NCBI RefSeq assembly: GCF_022014495.1
Contig: NZ_JAKLSQ010000018.1
Span: 62,001 to 126,000, forward strand
Length of the DNA stretch: 64,000 bases
From: Sandaracinobacteroides sayramensis
GTDB lineage: Bacteria > Pseudomonadota > Alphaproteobacteria > Sphingomonadales > Sphingomonadaceae
Direction of reading: 5' to 3'
The notes under the pieces were generated by a model. That model saw only the letters and a list, made by a program, of their open reading frames with translations, was not told the DNA's origin and searched no databases. Shown one piece after another: positions 35,107 to 43,629 of this stretch (positions are counted from its first letter, which is position 1; each line of letters starts with the position of its first letter). The translations under genes and the position numbers were made by a program.

Positions 35107-36423
35107 ATGAGCAGCAATCCCCCAAAAGCCGGCCCGCTCAAGGTCGGTCTGGCCGGTCTCGGCACGGTCGGCGCCGGAGTCATCAAACTGCTCGACGCCA
35201 ACGCCGCCCTCATCGCCCGCCGCGCCGGCCGCCCCATCCTCGTCACCGCCGTCTGCGCCCGGGACCGCACGCGCGAGCGCGGAGTCGATCTCGCCCGCTT
35301 CCAGTGGGTGGACGATGCGACGACGCTCGCCGGGCGCGACGATGTGGATGTGGTGGTGGAGCTGGTGGGCGGCGCCGACGGCCCGGCGCTGACGCTCGCC
35401 CGCGCGACGCTGGCGGCGAACAAGCCCTTCGTCACCGCCAACAAGGCGATGATCGCCCACCATGGCCTGCTGCTGGCGGAACTGGCCGAGGCGTCCGGCA
35501 CGCCGCTGAAGTTCGAGGCGGCGGTGGCCGGCGGAATCCCGGTCATCAAGGGCCTGCGCGAAGGCGCCGCCGCCAACGAGCTGAGCCTCGTCACCGGCAT
35601 CCTGAACGGCACCTGCAACTATATCCTGACCCGGATGGAGAAGGAGGGGCTGGAGTTCGCCGACGTGCTGGCGGACGCCCAGCGCCTCGGCTACGCCGAG
35701 GCCGATCCGAGCTTCGACATCGACGGCATCGACGCCGCGCACAAGCTCTCCATCCTCGCCGCCATCGCCTTCGGCTCCCGGCCGGACTTCCACGCCGTCG
35801 AAACCTGCGGCATCCGCGACATCCGCCTCGCCGACATCCGCCAGGCGGCGGCGCTGGGCTTCAAGGTCCGCCTCGTCGGGCTGGCGCAGGTGCTCGACGG
35901 GCGGCTGGTGCAGCGCGTGCACCCCAGCCTGGTGCCGCTGTCGCATCCGCTGGCGGCGGTCGAGGGGCCGCTGAACGCCGTCGTCGCCGAAGGCAATTTC
36001 GTCGGCCGGCTGCTGTTCACCGGCCGGGGCGCGGGCGAAGGCCCGACCGCGTCGGCCGTCGCCGCCGACCTGATCGACATCGCCCGGGGGGAAAACGGCC
36101 CGGCCTTCGCCATGCCGGCCGACGCGCTGCACAGCCTGCCGCCGGCCGGCGCCGAAGCGCGCCATGGCCGCGCCTATATCCGCCTGACGGTGGAGGACCG
36201 GCCCGGCGTGCTCGCCGATATCACGGCGGCGCTGCGCGACGCCGGCGTCTCCATCGAGAGCCTGATCCAGCCGGCCTCGTCCACGGACGGGATCGCCCTT
36301 GTCGTCATGCTGACGCATGAAACCGGCGAGGAAGCCATCCGCAACGCCCTTTCCGCCATGGCCGCGCTTCCCGCCGCCATCGGCACCCCGCTCTTCATGC
36401 CCATCCTGCCGCAAGACGGCTGA
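35107..36423 (+). CDS. hom: Homoserine dehydrogenase
   Basis: 438 residues, normal length. The NAD(P)-binding segment is LAGLGTVGAGVIKLL; VTANKAMIAHH and GGIPVIKGLREGAAAN are conserved, and the catalytic Lys lies near AEADPSFDIDGIDAAHKL. A C-terminal ACT domain (RAYIRLTVEDRPGVLADI) suggests feedback control by an amino acid, usually threonine. It converts aspartate semialdehyde to homoserine, the branch point to methionine and threonine. glpX follows 18 bases later; metY, which uses an activated homoserine, lies nearby on the other strand. Confidence 0.95.
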   Translation: MSSNPPKAGPLKVGLAGLGTVGAGVIKLLDANAALIARRAGRPILVTAVCARDRTRERGVDLARFQWVDDATTLAGRDDVDVVVELVGGADGPALTLARATLAANKPFVTANKAMIAHHGLLLAELAEASGTPLKFEAAVAGGIPVIKGLREGAAANELSLVTGILNGTCNYILTRMEKEGLEFADVLADAQRLGYAEADPSFDIDGIDAAHKLSILAAIAFGSRPDFHAVETCGIRDIRLADIRQAAALGFKVRLVGLAQVLDGRLVQRVHPSLVPLSHPLAAVEGPLNAVVAEGNFVGRLLFTGRGAGEGPTASAVAADLIDIARGENGPAFAMPADALHSLPPAGAEARHGRAYIRLTVEDRPGVLADITAALRDAGVSIESLIQPASSTDGIALVVMLTHETGEEAIRNALSAMAALPAAIGTPLFMPILPQDG

Positions 36424-36441
36424 GCCAACAGGGAATCCGAG

Positions 36442-37437
36442 ATGACCACCGACCGTTCGCAACTGCAGCCCAGCCAGGTCCTCGACCGCGTCCTCGTGCT
36501 CGAAATGGTGCGGGTGACGGAATATGCCGCCATCGCCGCCTCGCGCCTCGTCGGCCGGGGGGACGAGAAGGCGGCCGACGCCGCCGCCGTGGAAGCGATG
36601 CGCGACGCCCTCAACAAGCTGGCCTTCGACGGCACGGTGGTGATCGGCGAGGGCGAGCGCGACGAGGCGCCGATGCTGTTCATCGGCGAGAAGGTCGGCT
36701 CGGCGCAAGGCTCCGGCCCGAAGATCGACATCGCGCTCGACCCGCTGGAAGGCACCACCATCACCGCCAAGGCCGGGCCGAACGCGCTGGCGGTGCTGGC
36801 GATCGCCGAAGAGGGCGGGCTGCTCTACGCGCCGGACGTCTACATGGAAAAGCTGGCCATCGGCCCGGGCTACGCGGAAGGAGTCGTCTCGCTGACGAAG
36901 ACGCCGACCGAGAATGTGCAGGCGCTGGCGGCGGCGAAGGGCGTCGAGCCGCACGAGATCATCGCCTGCGTGCTGGACCGGCCGCGCCACGAGGCGCTGA
37001 TCAGGGAGCTGCGCGCCATCGGCTGCGGCATCCACCTGATCCCGGACGGCGACGTGGCCGGCGTGATCGCCGTCACCAATCCGGAAACCACCATCGACAT
37101 CTATCTGGGCTCGGGCGGGGCGCCGGAAGGCGTGCTGGCGGCGGCGGCGCTGCGCTGTGTCGGCGGCCAGTTCGAAGGCAGGCTGATCTTCCGCAACGAG
37201 GACGAGAAGGCCCGCGCTCGCAAGACCGGCATCACCGACTTCGACCGGATCTACAAGCTGGAAGACCTTGCCAAGGGCGATGTGATCTTCGCGGCGACCG
37301 GGGTGACCGACGGCAGCCTGCTGGAAGGCGTCCGCCGCTGGAAGACGGGGCGCATCACCACCGAAAGCATCGTGATGCGCGCCAGCAGCGGCACGGTGCG
37401 GCGGGTGAAGGGCGACCGGCGCGGCGACCCGGCCTGA
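36442..37437 (+). CDS. glpX: Class II fructose-1,6-bisphosphatase GlpX
   Basis: 331 residues, normal length. The hallmark blocks are VIGEGERDEAPMLFIGE, the metal-binding ALDPLEGTT, and CLDRPRH-like CVLDRPRHEALI. It carries out the last regulated step of gluconeogenesis (removal of the C1 phosphate). Placement directly behind hom, without a visible promoter between, suggests co-transcription, an association seen in other alphaproteobacteria. Confidence 0.95.
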   Translation: MTTDRSQLQPSQVLDRVLVLEMVRVTEYAAIAASRLVGRGDEKAADAAAVEAMRDALNKLAFDGTVVIGEGERDEAPMLFIGEKVGSAQGSGPKIDIALDPLEGTTITAKAGPNALAVLAIAEEGGLLYAPDVYMEKLAIGPGYAEGVVSLTKTPTENVQALAAAKGVEPHEIIACVLDRPRHEALIRELRAIGCGIHLIPDGDVAGVIAVTNPETTIDIYLGSGGAPEGVLAAAALRCVGGQFEGRLIFRNEDEKARARKTGITDFDRIYKLEDLAKGDVIFAATGVTDGSLLEGVRRWKTGRITTESIVMRASSGTVRRVKGDRRGDPA

Positions 37438-37526
37438 GGGTTCGAGCAGTGCCCTCCCGCGATTTCCCCGATGGAAGGGATAGCCGGCCGCGCCCATAGT
37501 CACGGCCGGCATCAGGGAGAAGGCAT

Positions 37527-38222
37527 GTGGTTCGGAACATGGACTTCAGCAGTTGGGAGGGGATTCTCTCGGCTTTGATCGGTATAGCCCTCTTCACCTT
37601 CATCGGCGTCGGCATCCGCCTGGTGATGATGATGACGATCCAGCAGCGACGGGAACGGCTTAACCGGCAGATCAACGAACGGCTGCGCGCCCTGATCGCC
37701 GCCTACAAGGTTCTGGGGGGCTCGTTCACCGGCACGCTGACGGTGGATCCCACCCATCTGCGCCAGCTGCGCGAATCCGCCCAGTCGAGCGGAGAAGGCG
37801 CCGCCATCGACCTCGGCGGCGGTTCGGAGCGCGCCCGGCGCATACGGGACGCGGTGGAGGCGGCACTTTCCGACATCATCCTTCTGGGCACGGAGGAACA
37901 AGTCCGGCTGGCGGTGCGTGCCGCTGCCGAACTGGCCGCCGGGCACCTCGTCCATACGGACGAACTGGTGATCTCGCTCAGGAACTTCATCCGCGAGGCA
38001 CTGGATCTGGACGAGTTGCCGGCCGGCATCGCCATCCCCCGTCAGGGCCCGGCACGCCAGGCCGGTGGCGGCGGTGGCAGCAAACGGGAGGAAGGCGGCC
38101 GGCAAGGTGGCGCTGGGCGCGGCGCTGAAGGCGGCGGCATGGGGGCGGGAATGGGAGCCGGCATGGGCATGGGGGCCGGGGTCGGGATGCGCCGCCTCGG
38201 CGGCGGGCAGGAAGGCGACTGA
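37527..38222 (+). CDS. Membrane-anchored protein of unknown function with a Gly/Met-rich tail
   Basis: 231 residues. One N-terminal hydrophobic helix (ILSALIGIALFTFIGVGIRLVMMM) is followed by a helical, charged domain (QQRRERLNRQINERLRALIAAYKVL onward) and a C-terminal low-complexity tail made of GMGAG-type repeats (about residues 195-220). The central domain looks intact and conserved in style (EEQVRLAVRAAAELAAGHLVHTDELV), but I do not recognise the family. The start is a GTG at 37527 behind GGGAGAAGG; an ATG four codons on is possible. It stands alone between glpX and a hydrolase gene. Confidence 0.7.
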   Translation: MVRNMDFSSWEGILSALIGIALFTFIGVGIRLVMMMTIQQRRERLNRQINERLRALIAAYKVLGGSFTGTLTVDPTHLRQLRESAQSSGEGAAIDLGGGSERARRIRDAVEAALSDIILLGTEEQVRLAVRAAAELAAGHLVHTDELVISLRNFIREALDLDELPAGIAIPRQGPARQAGGGGGSKREEGGRQGGAGRGAEGGGMGAGMGAGMGMGAGVGMRRLGGGQEGD

Positions 38223-38313
38223 CCCATCGGACTTGCTGCTGTCATACGGCCGGGTTCTACTCCGGCGGTCGGCGCTACGACTCGGCAAGCGCCGATCCGC
38301 AGGAGACAAAGCC

Positions 38314-39144
38314 ATGGGCGAATTCCTGACCAGCGACGGCGCAAGCATTTTCTATAAGGACTGGGGGCCTAAGGAAGCCCGCCCCCTCGTCTTCCATCAC
38401 GGCTGGCCGCTCTCGGCCGATGATTGGGACAATCAGCTGCTCTTCTTCCTGGAGAAGGGCTTCCGCGTGATCGCCCATGACCGGCGCGGCCACGGCCGCT
38501 CCACCCAGACAGACAGCGGCAACCAGATGGACCGCTACGCCGCCGACGTCGCCGAACTGGCGGACGCGCTCGACCTGACGCGCGCCTTCCATATCGGCCA
38601 TTCCACCGGCGGCGGGGAAGCGGCCCGCTACGCCGCCCGCGCCCAAGCCGGCCGCGTCGCCGGCGCCGTGCTGATCGGCGCGGTGCCGCCGGTGATGGCC
38701 CGGACCGACAGCAACCCGGACGGCCTGCCGATCGAACTGTTCGACGGCTTTCGCGCCTCGCTCGCCGCCAACCGCGCGCAATTCTATCGGGATGTGCCGA
38801 GCGGCCCCTTCTACGGCTTCAACCGCCCCGGCGCCGCCGTCTCGCAAGGGCTGATCGACAATTGGTGGCGGCAGGGCATGATGGGCGGCGCCAGGCCGCA
38901 ATATGATTGCATCAAGGCCTTCAGCGAAACCGACTTCACCGACGATCTGAAAGCCATAGGCGTGCCGGTTCTGCTGCAGCACGGCACCGACGACCAGATC
39001 GTGCCCATCGGCAATTCCGCCGAAAAGGCGATCCGCCACCTGAAGATCGGCACCTTGAAGACTTATAAAGGCCTGCCCCACGGCATGTGCCAGACACATG
39101 CCGATATTGTGAACGAAGACCTTCTGGCCTTCGTTTCCAGTTAA
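38314..39144 (+). CDS. Chloroperoxidase-like alpha/beta hydrolase
   Basis: 276 residues of the non-haem chloroperoxidase/esterase group. FHHGWPLSADDWD is the oxyanion loop, HDRRGHGRS the conserved strand-loop, GHSTGGGE the nucleophile elbow, HGTDDQIVP the acid, and GLPHGMCQTH the catalytic His. Members catalyse ester hydrolysis and, with peroxide and acetate, promiscuous halogenation. No signal peptide. AGGAGA lies before ATG 38314; the longer frame upstream is the shadow of the preceding gene. A 12-bp stem-loop starts 9 bases after the stop. Confidence 0.85.
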   Translation: MGEFLTSDGASIFYKDWGPKEARPLVFHHGWPLSADDWDNQLLFFLEKGFRVIAHDRRGHGRSTQTDSGNQMDRYAADVAELADALDLTRAFHIGHSTGGGEAARYAARAQAGRVAGAVLIGAVPPVMARTDSNPDGLPIELFDGFRASLAANRAQFYRDVPSGPFYGFNRPGAAVSQGLIDNWWRQGMMGGARPQYDCIKAFSETDFTDDLKAIGVPVLLQHGTDDQIVPIGNSAEKAIRHLKIGTLKTYKGLPHGMCQTHADIVNEDLLAFVSS

Positions 39145-39153
39145 AGGCTCCGC

Positions 39154-39183
39154 GTCAGGCGCTGGCCTTGTCCAGCGCCTGAC
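39154..39183. terminator. 12-bp stem-loop shared by two convergent genes
   Basis: GTCAGGCGCTGG, 6-base loop, CCAGCGCCTGAC: a perfect stem beginning 9 bases after the chloroperoxidase-like gene and including the last codons and stop of metY. It can serve as terminator for the plus-strand gene while being coding for metY. There is no clear T-tract. Confidence 0.55.
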
Positions 39184-40453
39184 CCAGATCGGCGAGGATA
39201 TCGTCGATATGCTCCAACCCGATCGACAGGCGCACATAGCCCTCGCTCACCCCGGTCGCCGTCTGCTCTTCGGCGGAAAGCTGACTGTGGGTGGTGGACG
39301 CCGGGTGGATGGCAAGGCTGCGCGCATCGCCGATGTTCGCCACATGATAGAATAGCTGCAAAGCGTCGATGAAGCGCCGCCCCGCCTCGCGCCCGCCGGC
39401 CAGTTCGAAGCCCAGCAAGCCGCCCAGCCCGCCCGTCAGCACCGCCTTCGCCCGCTCGGCCTGCGCGCCCGTCTGCAGCGACGGATGGATCACCTTCACC
39501 ACATCCGCGCGGGCCTTCAGATAATCCACCACCTTCAGCGTATTCTCTGAGTGGCGCGGCATCCGCAGCGGCAGCGTTTCCAGCCCCTGCAGGATCTGGA
39601 AGGCGTTGAACGGCGACAGCGCCGCCCCCAGGTCGCGCAGCAGCACGGTGCGGGCGCGCAGGATATAGGCGATCGGCCCCAGCGGCTTCGCCGCCTCGCT
39701 CCAGACGGCGCCATGGTAGCTGGGGTCGGGCGTGTTCAGAAGTGGCTGCCGCTCCGGGAAGGCGGCCCAGTCGAAATTGCCGCCATCGACGATCAGGCCG
39801 CCGATGGAGGTGCCGTGGCCGCCGATATATTTGGTGGTGGAATAGACGATGATCGCCGCGCCATGGTCGAACGGCCGGGCGATCAGCGGCGCCGCCGTGT
39901 TGTCGACGATCAGCGGAATGCCCAGCCCCCGGCCCAGGGCGGCGATCTCCGCCATCGGGCAGACGACCAGCTTAGGATTGGGCAGCGTCTCCACATACCA
40001 GGCGCGGGTCCGCGAGTCGGAGGCTTTGGCGAAGGCTTGCGGGTCGGCCGGGTCCACGAAGCGGGTTTCGATCCCCATGTCCTTCAGCGAATTGGCGAAC
40101 AGGTTCCAGGTGCCGCCGTAAAGATCGGTGCCGGACACGATATTGTCGCCCGCCCGCGCCAGATTCTGCACCGCATAGGCGGACGCCGCCTGCCCGGAGG
40201 CGACCGCCAGCGCCGCCGCGCCGCCTTCCAGCGCCGCCACCCGCTGCTCCAATATGTCGGTCGTCGGGTTGCCCAGCCGGGTGTAGATATTCCCCAGTTC
40301 CTTCAGCGCGAACAGGTTGGCGGCATGCTCGGCGTCGCGGAACTGGTAGGAGGTCGTCTGGAAGATCGGCGGCGCGACGGCCCCGGTCGCGGGGTCGGCC
40401 CGCCAGCCGGCATGCAGGGCCAGCGTTTCCGGGTGCAGCGGGCGATTCGTCAT
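39155..40453 (-). CDS. metY: O-acetylhomoserine aminocarboxypropyltransferase (sulfhydrylase)
   Basis: 432 residues, the length of MetY rather than the ~400-residue MetB/MetZ forms. PLP-dependent gamma-family enzyme: QTTSYQFRDAEHAANLFAL at the start, GNPTTDILEQRVAALEG, the PLP lysine in VYSTTKYIGGHG, and SIGLEHIDDILADL at the end. It makes homocysteine from O-acetylhomoserine and sulfide. Strong GAAGGAGG ribosome site. I looked for a SAM-type riboswitch in the 75-base leader and saw none. Functionally linked to hom at 35107. Confidence 0.93.
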   Translation of the reverse strand: MTNRPLHPETLALHAGWRADPATGAVAPPIFQTTSYQFRDAEHAANLFALKELGNIYTRLGNPTTDILEQRVAALEGGAAALAVASGQAASAYAVQNLARAGDNIVSGTDLYGGTWNLFANSLKDMGIETRFVDPADPQAFAKASDSRTRAWYVETLPNPKLVVCPMAEIAALGRGLGIPLIVDNTAAPLIARPFDHGAAIIVYSTTKYIGGHGTSIGGLIVDGGNFDWAAFPERQPLLNTPDPSYHGAVWSEAAKPLGPIAYILRARTVLLRDLGAALSPFNAFQILQGLETLPLRMPRHSENTLKVVDYLKARADVVKVIHPSLQTGAQAERAKAVLTGGLGGLLGFELAGGREAGRRFIDALQLFYHVANIGDARSLAIHPASTTHSQLSAEEQTATGVSEGYVRLSIGLEHIDDILADLGQALDKASA

Positions 40454-40528
40454 GCTCGATCCTCCTTCGGCGTTTGCGGGGGTGCATAAGCGATTCCGGC
40501 GCCTTTGGAAGATGGAGAATCCCCCCGC

Positions 40529-41044
40529 TCAGCCCAGCAGCCGCTGCATCTCCGCCTCCGCCGCGGCGTGCAGCGCCCAGAAGTCGGCCACCCCTTCGCC
40601 CCGAACCCGCCGCTCCAGCGCCGCGAGATGCGAATGCCAGCCGCCGCCGAAATTCGCCGCATCCGCCCGGCCCCTGAGGCCCGAATGGGTGAGGATCAGC
40701 CGCGTCTTCCCTTCCTGCGCGTGCAATTCGAACGTCACTTCGCCGGCCGCGCCATCCTCCCAACCGATCGTCAACAGGTGCGGCGCTTCGCAGCGGATGA
40801 TCCGCTCCTCCCAGCTTTGCCCCAGATAAGGGCGGTAGCGCTCCGGTGTCGGCACGGTCTCATCCGAAAGACGGTCGTGGTGCATCGTCATGGTGATGCG
40901 CCCACCCGGTCGCGCCTCGGTCGGCCCGCCCATGAACCAGCGGCCGCGCAGGTCCGGATCGACCAGGAACTGCCACACTTTCTCCACCGGCGCGTCCAGC
41001 AGCCGTTCGAAGCGGAGGCTTTGCGCCGTCACCACATCAGCCAT
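40529..41044 (-). CDS. SRPBCC/AHSA1-domain protein
   Basis: 171 residues with the AHSA1-type START-like fold: LRFERLLDAPVEKVWQFLVDPDLRGRWFMGG at the start, EVTFELHAQEGKTRLILTHSGL, then a Trp-rich helix (GGGWHSHLAALERRV). These proteins bind small hydrophobic ligands or act as co-chaperones. It is translationally coupled to the ArsR regulator upstream (8-base overlap), the common ArsR-SRPBCC pair, so the regulator probably controls it in response to its ligand. Confidence 0.85.
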   Translation of the reverse strand: MADVVTAQSLRFERLLDAPVEKVWQFLVDPDLRGRWFMGGPTEARPGGRITMTMHHDRLSDETVPTPERYRPYLGQSWEERIIRCEAPHLLTIGWEDGAAGEVTFELHAQEGKTRLILTHSGLRGRADAANFGGGWHSHLAALERRVRGEGVADFWALHAAAEAEMQRLLG

Positions 41045-41378
41045 CGCCCATCTCCCTCAAAGCCGTTTCCAGCGCATCCAGGCGCCCGTTCCAGAAATCT
41101 TCCCATTGCAGCAGCCAGTCGCTGGCTTCGCGCAGGCGTTCGCCCTTCAGCCGGCAAAGCCGCTGCCGCCCCGCCTTGCGCTGCTCGACCAGCCCGGCGC
41201 GGGTCAGCACGCCCAGATGCTTGGAAGCGCCCGCCAGGCTCATCCGGTGCGGGGCCGCCAGTTCGCCCACCGTCTTCTCGCCGCCTTTGAGATCAGCCAG
41301 CATGCCGCGCCGGGTCGGGTCCGACAGCGCGAGAAACAGCGTATCGAGTCGATTATCAACCATAAGGTTTAATATCAT
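41037..41378 (-). CDS. ArsR family transcriptional regulator
   Basis: 113 residues. Winged helix-turn-helix of the ArsR type: DTLFLALSDPTRRGMLADL, VGELAAPHRMSLAGASKHLGVLTRAGLV as recognition region, then RLKGERLREASDWLLQWEDFW. No metal-binding cysteine pair is present, so it is of the metal-independent kind usually found with SRPBCC proteins. ATG 41378 is used; ATG 41363 (MVDNRLD) is the alternative. It is divergent from recJ; the AT-rich gap 41379-41459 probably holds both promoters. Confidence 0.88.
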   Translation of the reverse strand: MILNLMVDNRLDTLFLALSDPTRRGMLADLKGGEKTVGELAAPHRMSLAGASKHLGVLTRAGLVEQRKAGRQRLCRLKGERLREASDWLLQWEDFWNGRLDALETALREMGDG

Positions 41379-41459
41379 GTTTCCATAAACAATCAACCGA
41401 CGAGTTGAATATGGCGCATCTTGACAGCCATGTTCCCACGCGCGACCTGCGAGCGTTCC

Positions 41460-43241
41460 ATGGCTGATCCCGTCTTCAACGTTTCCCGCTCGGCCACCGC
41501 CCGGGCCTGGCACTGGCGCGCGCAACCGCTGCCGCTGGGCGCCGCCGAAAGGCTGGGCGTGGACGAACTGGCCGCGCAGATTCTTCTGTCGCGCGGCTGC
41601 GCGCCGGCCGATGTGCATCGCACGCTGAAGCCTGCCCTGCGCGACTGGCTGCCCGATCCATCCCTGTTCCAGGACATGGATCGGGTCGCCGGCCGCCTCG
41701 CCGACGCCGTGGAGCGGGGCGAGAAGATCATCCTCTTCGCCGACTATGATGTGGACGGCGCCACCTCGGCCGCCTTCCTCCTGCGCCACCTGAGGGCGCT
41801 GGGCGCCGACGCAGCGCCCTATATCCCCGACCGGATCCTGGAAGGCTATGGGCCGTCCGCCGCCGCCCTCCTCGAATTGCAAAGACGGGGTGCGCAGCTC
41901 GTGCTGCTGCTCGATTGCGGCACGCAGGCCTTCCAGCCGCTCGAAGCCGCGCGGGAGGCGAAGCTGGACCTGATGGTGGTGGACCACCACAAGGCCTCCA
42001 CCGCGCTGCCGCCGGCGCTGGGGATCGTGAACCCCAACCGCCTCGACGAATCGCCCGAAGCGGCGGTGCACGGCACGCTCTGCACGGCCGGGCTGGCTTT
42101 CCTGCTGGGGGTGGCGCTGAACCGCGAACTGCGCAGGCGCGGCCGTTTCAACGCCGCGCCGGAGCCGAATCTGGCGCAGTGGCTGGACATCGTGGCGCTG
42201 GGCACGGTGGCGGACGTGGTGCCGCTGACCGGTCTCAACCGCGCTTTCGTGGCGCTCGGTCTGCGCCGCATGGCGCAGCGCCAGTCGGCGGGCCTTTCGG
42301 CGCTCGCCGACATCGCCCGGCTGGACCGCGCCCCCCGCGCCGACGATCTGGGTTTCCATCTCGGCCCCCGAATCAACGCCGGCGGACGCGTGGGGCAGGC
42401 CGACCTCGGCGTCCGCCTGCTGGCCAGCGAAGATGCCGACGAGGCTGCCTTCCTCGCGCAGGAACTGGATCGCTTCAACCAGGAGCGCCGCGCCATCGAG
42501 GCCGCCGTCACCGCCGAAGCGCTGGCGGCTGCCGAAGCCCAGGCGAACAGCCCGGTCGCGGTGGTGGCCGGCGTCGGCTGGCACCCCGGCGTGGTCGGGA
42601 TCGCCGCCGCGCGCGTGAAAGAGCGGCTGCAACGCCCGGCGCTGGTGCTGTCGCTGGGCGAGGACGGCACCGCCAAGGGCTCCGGCCGCTCGATTCCGGG
42701 GGTCGATCTGGGCGCCGCCATTCTGGCCGCCAAGGCACATGGCCTGATCCGCGAAGGCGGCGGCCACGCCATGGCCTGCGGCGTGACAGTCGAAGCCGCG
42801 CAGTTGGACCGTTTCACCCGATGGCTCGCGGAGCATCTGGCGGAGCCGGTGGCGGCGGCCGGGGGCGAACGCATCCTGTCGATAGACCTTGCCGTCACCC
42901 CCCGAGCGATCACCCCCGATCTGGCGCAGGCGCTGGAAGCCTGCGGCCCCTATGGCCAGTCCTGGCCCTCTCCCCGGGTCGCGGTGGGCCCGGTGCGGCT
43001 GGTGAAATGCGACCCTGTCGGCCGGACGGAACCCAAAACCCATCTGCGCTTCGTCGCCTCCGGTCCGGACGGCGGCCGCGTGGAAGGCATCGCCTTTCGC
43101 GCGCTGGAGGGCGATCTCGGCCAGATGCTGATGGCGGCCGGCAGCGAGCAGCTTCACCTGGCCGGGCGGGTGACTGCAGACGAATGGCAGGGCCGCGCAA
43201 GGGCGCAACTGCAACTGGACGACGCGGCCCGCGCCCACTGA
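41460..43241 (+). CDS. recJ: Single-stranded-DNA-specific exonuclease RecJ
   Basis: 593 residues. DHH-family phosphoesterase: LFADYDVDGATSAAFLLRHL (motif I), VVDHHKAS (the DHH motif), IVALGTVADVVPL, and the DHHA1 block GGHAMACGVTVE. A C-terminal OB-like domain follows (TKTHLRFVASGPDG-like region near residues 520-560). It degrades single strands 5' to 3' in recombination and mismatch repair. ATG 41460 (MADPVFN) gives the usual length. A tRNA-Glu gene follows after 149 bases. Confidence 0.95.
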   Translation: MADPVFNVSRSATARAWHWRAQPLPLGAAERLGVDELAAQILLSRGCAPADVHRTLKPALRDWLPDPSLFQDMDRVAGRLADAVERGEKIILFADYDVDGATSAAFLLRHLRALGADAAPYIPDRILEGYGPSAAALLELQRRGAQLVLLLDCGTQAFQPLEAAREAKLDLMVVDHHKASTALPPALGIVNPNRLDESPEAAVHGTLCTAGLAFLLGVALNRELRRRGRFNAAPEPNLAQWLDIVALGTVADVVPLTGLNRAFVALGLRRMAQRQSAGLSALADIARLDRAPRADDLGFHLGPRINAGGRVGQADLGVRLLASEDADEAAFLAQELDRFNQERRAIEAAVTAEALAAAEAQANSPVAVVAGVGWHPGVVGIAAARVKERLQRPALVLSLGEDGTAKGSGRSIPGVDLGAAILAAKAHGLIREGGGHAMACGVTVEAAQLDRFTRWLAEHLAEPVAAAGGERILSIDLAVTPRAITPDLAQALEACGPYGQSWPSPRVAVGPVRLVKCDPVGRTEPKTHLRFVASGPDGGRVEGIAFRALEGDLGQMLMAAGSEQLHLAGRVTADEWQGRARAQLQLDDAARAH

Positions 43242-43390
43242 GACGCAAGGGCAGGGGCGGGATCGCCGAGGAAATCTGCGGCCATATTGCCCGACAGAAG
43301 CCGAAGTTTCTCGCGCAAGGCATTTGGATACGGCAGTGAGGCCTTGACGTGCTGCCATGCGCCCGCTAATCGGCCGCCTCCCGCAAGTGC

Positions 43391-43466
43391 GGCCCCTTCG
43401 TCTAGCGGTCTAGGACGTCGCCCTTTCACGGCGAAAACACGGGTTCGAGTCCCGTAGGGGTCACCA
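43391..43466 (+). tRNA. tRNA-Glu (anticodon TTC), insertion site of the mobile element
   Basis: The 7-bp acceptor stem GGCCCCT/AGGGGTC has one G-T pair. The anticodon stem TCGCC/GGCGA encloses loop CTTTCAC with anticodon TTC at 43425-43427. The T arm is ACGGG-TTCGAGT-CCCGT, and CCA is encoded. The last 16 bases (43451-43466) form the left attachment site; integration kept the tRNA intact. Confidence 0.95.
43451..43466 (+). other. attL: 16-bp left attachment repeat
   Basis: cccgtaggggtcacca, the 3' end of tRNA-Glu including CCA. It is repeated exactly at 59582-59597. Confidence 0.9.
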
Positions 43467-43566
43467 AAATCCTCTCCCAGAGGGTTCCAGAAGATGCCAT
43501 AACTGGCTGATTTCTGCGGTTTTTTGTGGTATAGGTATCCCATACGGAGCGGCCGAGTGCCACCGG

Positions 43567-43587
43567 ATACCACCATCTTGATGGTAT
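43567..43587. promoter_or_regulatory. Palindrome upstream of the integrase gene
   Basis: ACCATC-TT-GATGGT (43572-43585) inside ATACCACC...GATGGTAT. Related GGTAT/ATACC boxes recur at 43547-43556 and 43622-43628, next to the integrase start. This could be an integrase or excisionase arm-type site or an operator; the sequence alone does not decide. Confidence 0.35.
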
Positions 43588-43629
43588 ATTTGATGGCAGC
43601 GCGGTCCTCCCCCAAAAGGAGATACCATC

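Noticed and set aside
35017-37512. 831-codon minus-strand open frame
   Set aside because: Antisense to hom and glpX; no domain signature.
40454-40528. SAM-responsive riboswitch in the metY leader
   Set aside because: Alphaproteobacterial metY genes can carry one, but the 75-base leader shows no recognisable SAM-II or SAM-V elements.
41037-43358. 773-codon minus-strand open frame ending in arsR
   Set aside because: Only its last ~113 codons (ArsR) are real; the rest is antisense to recJ.
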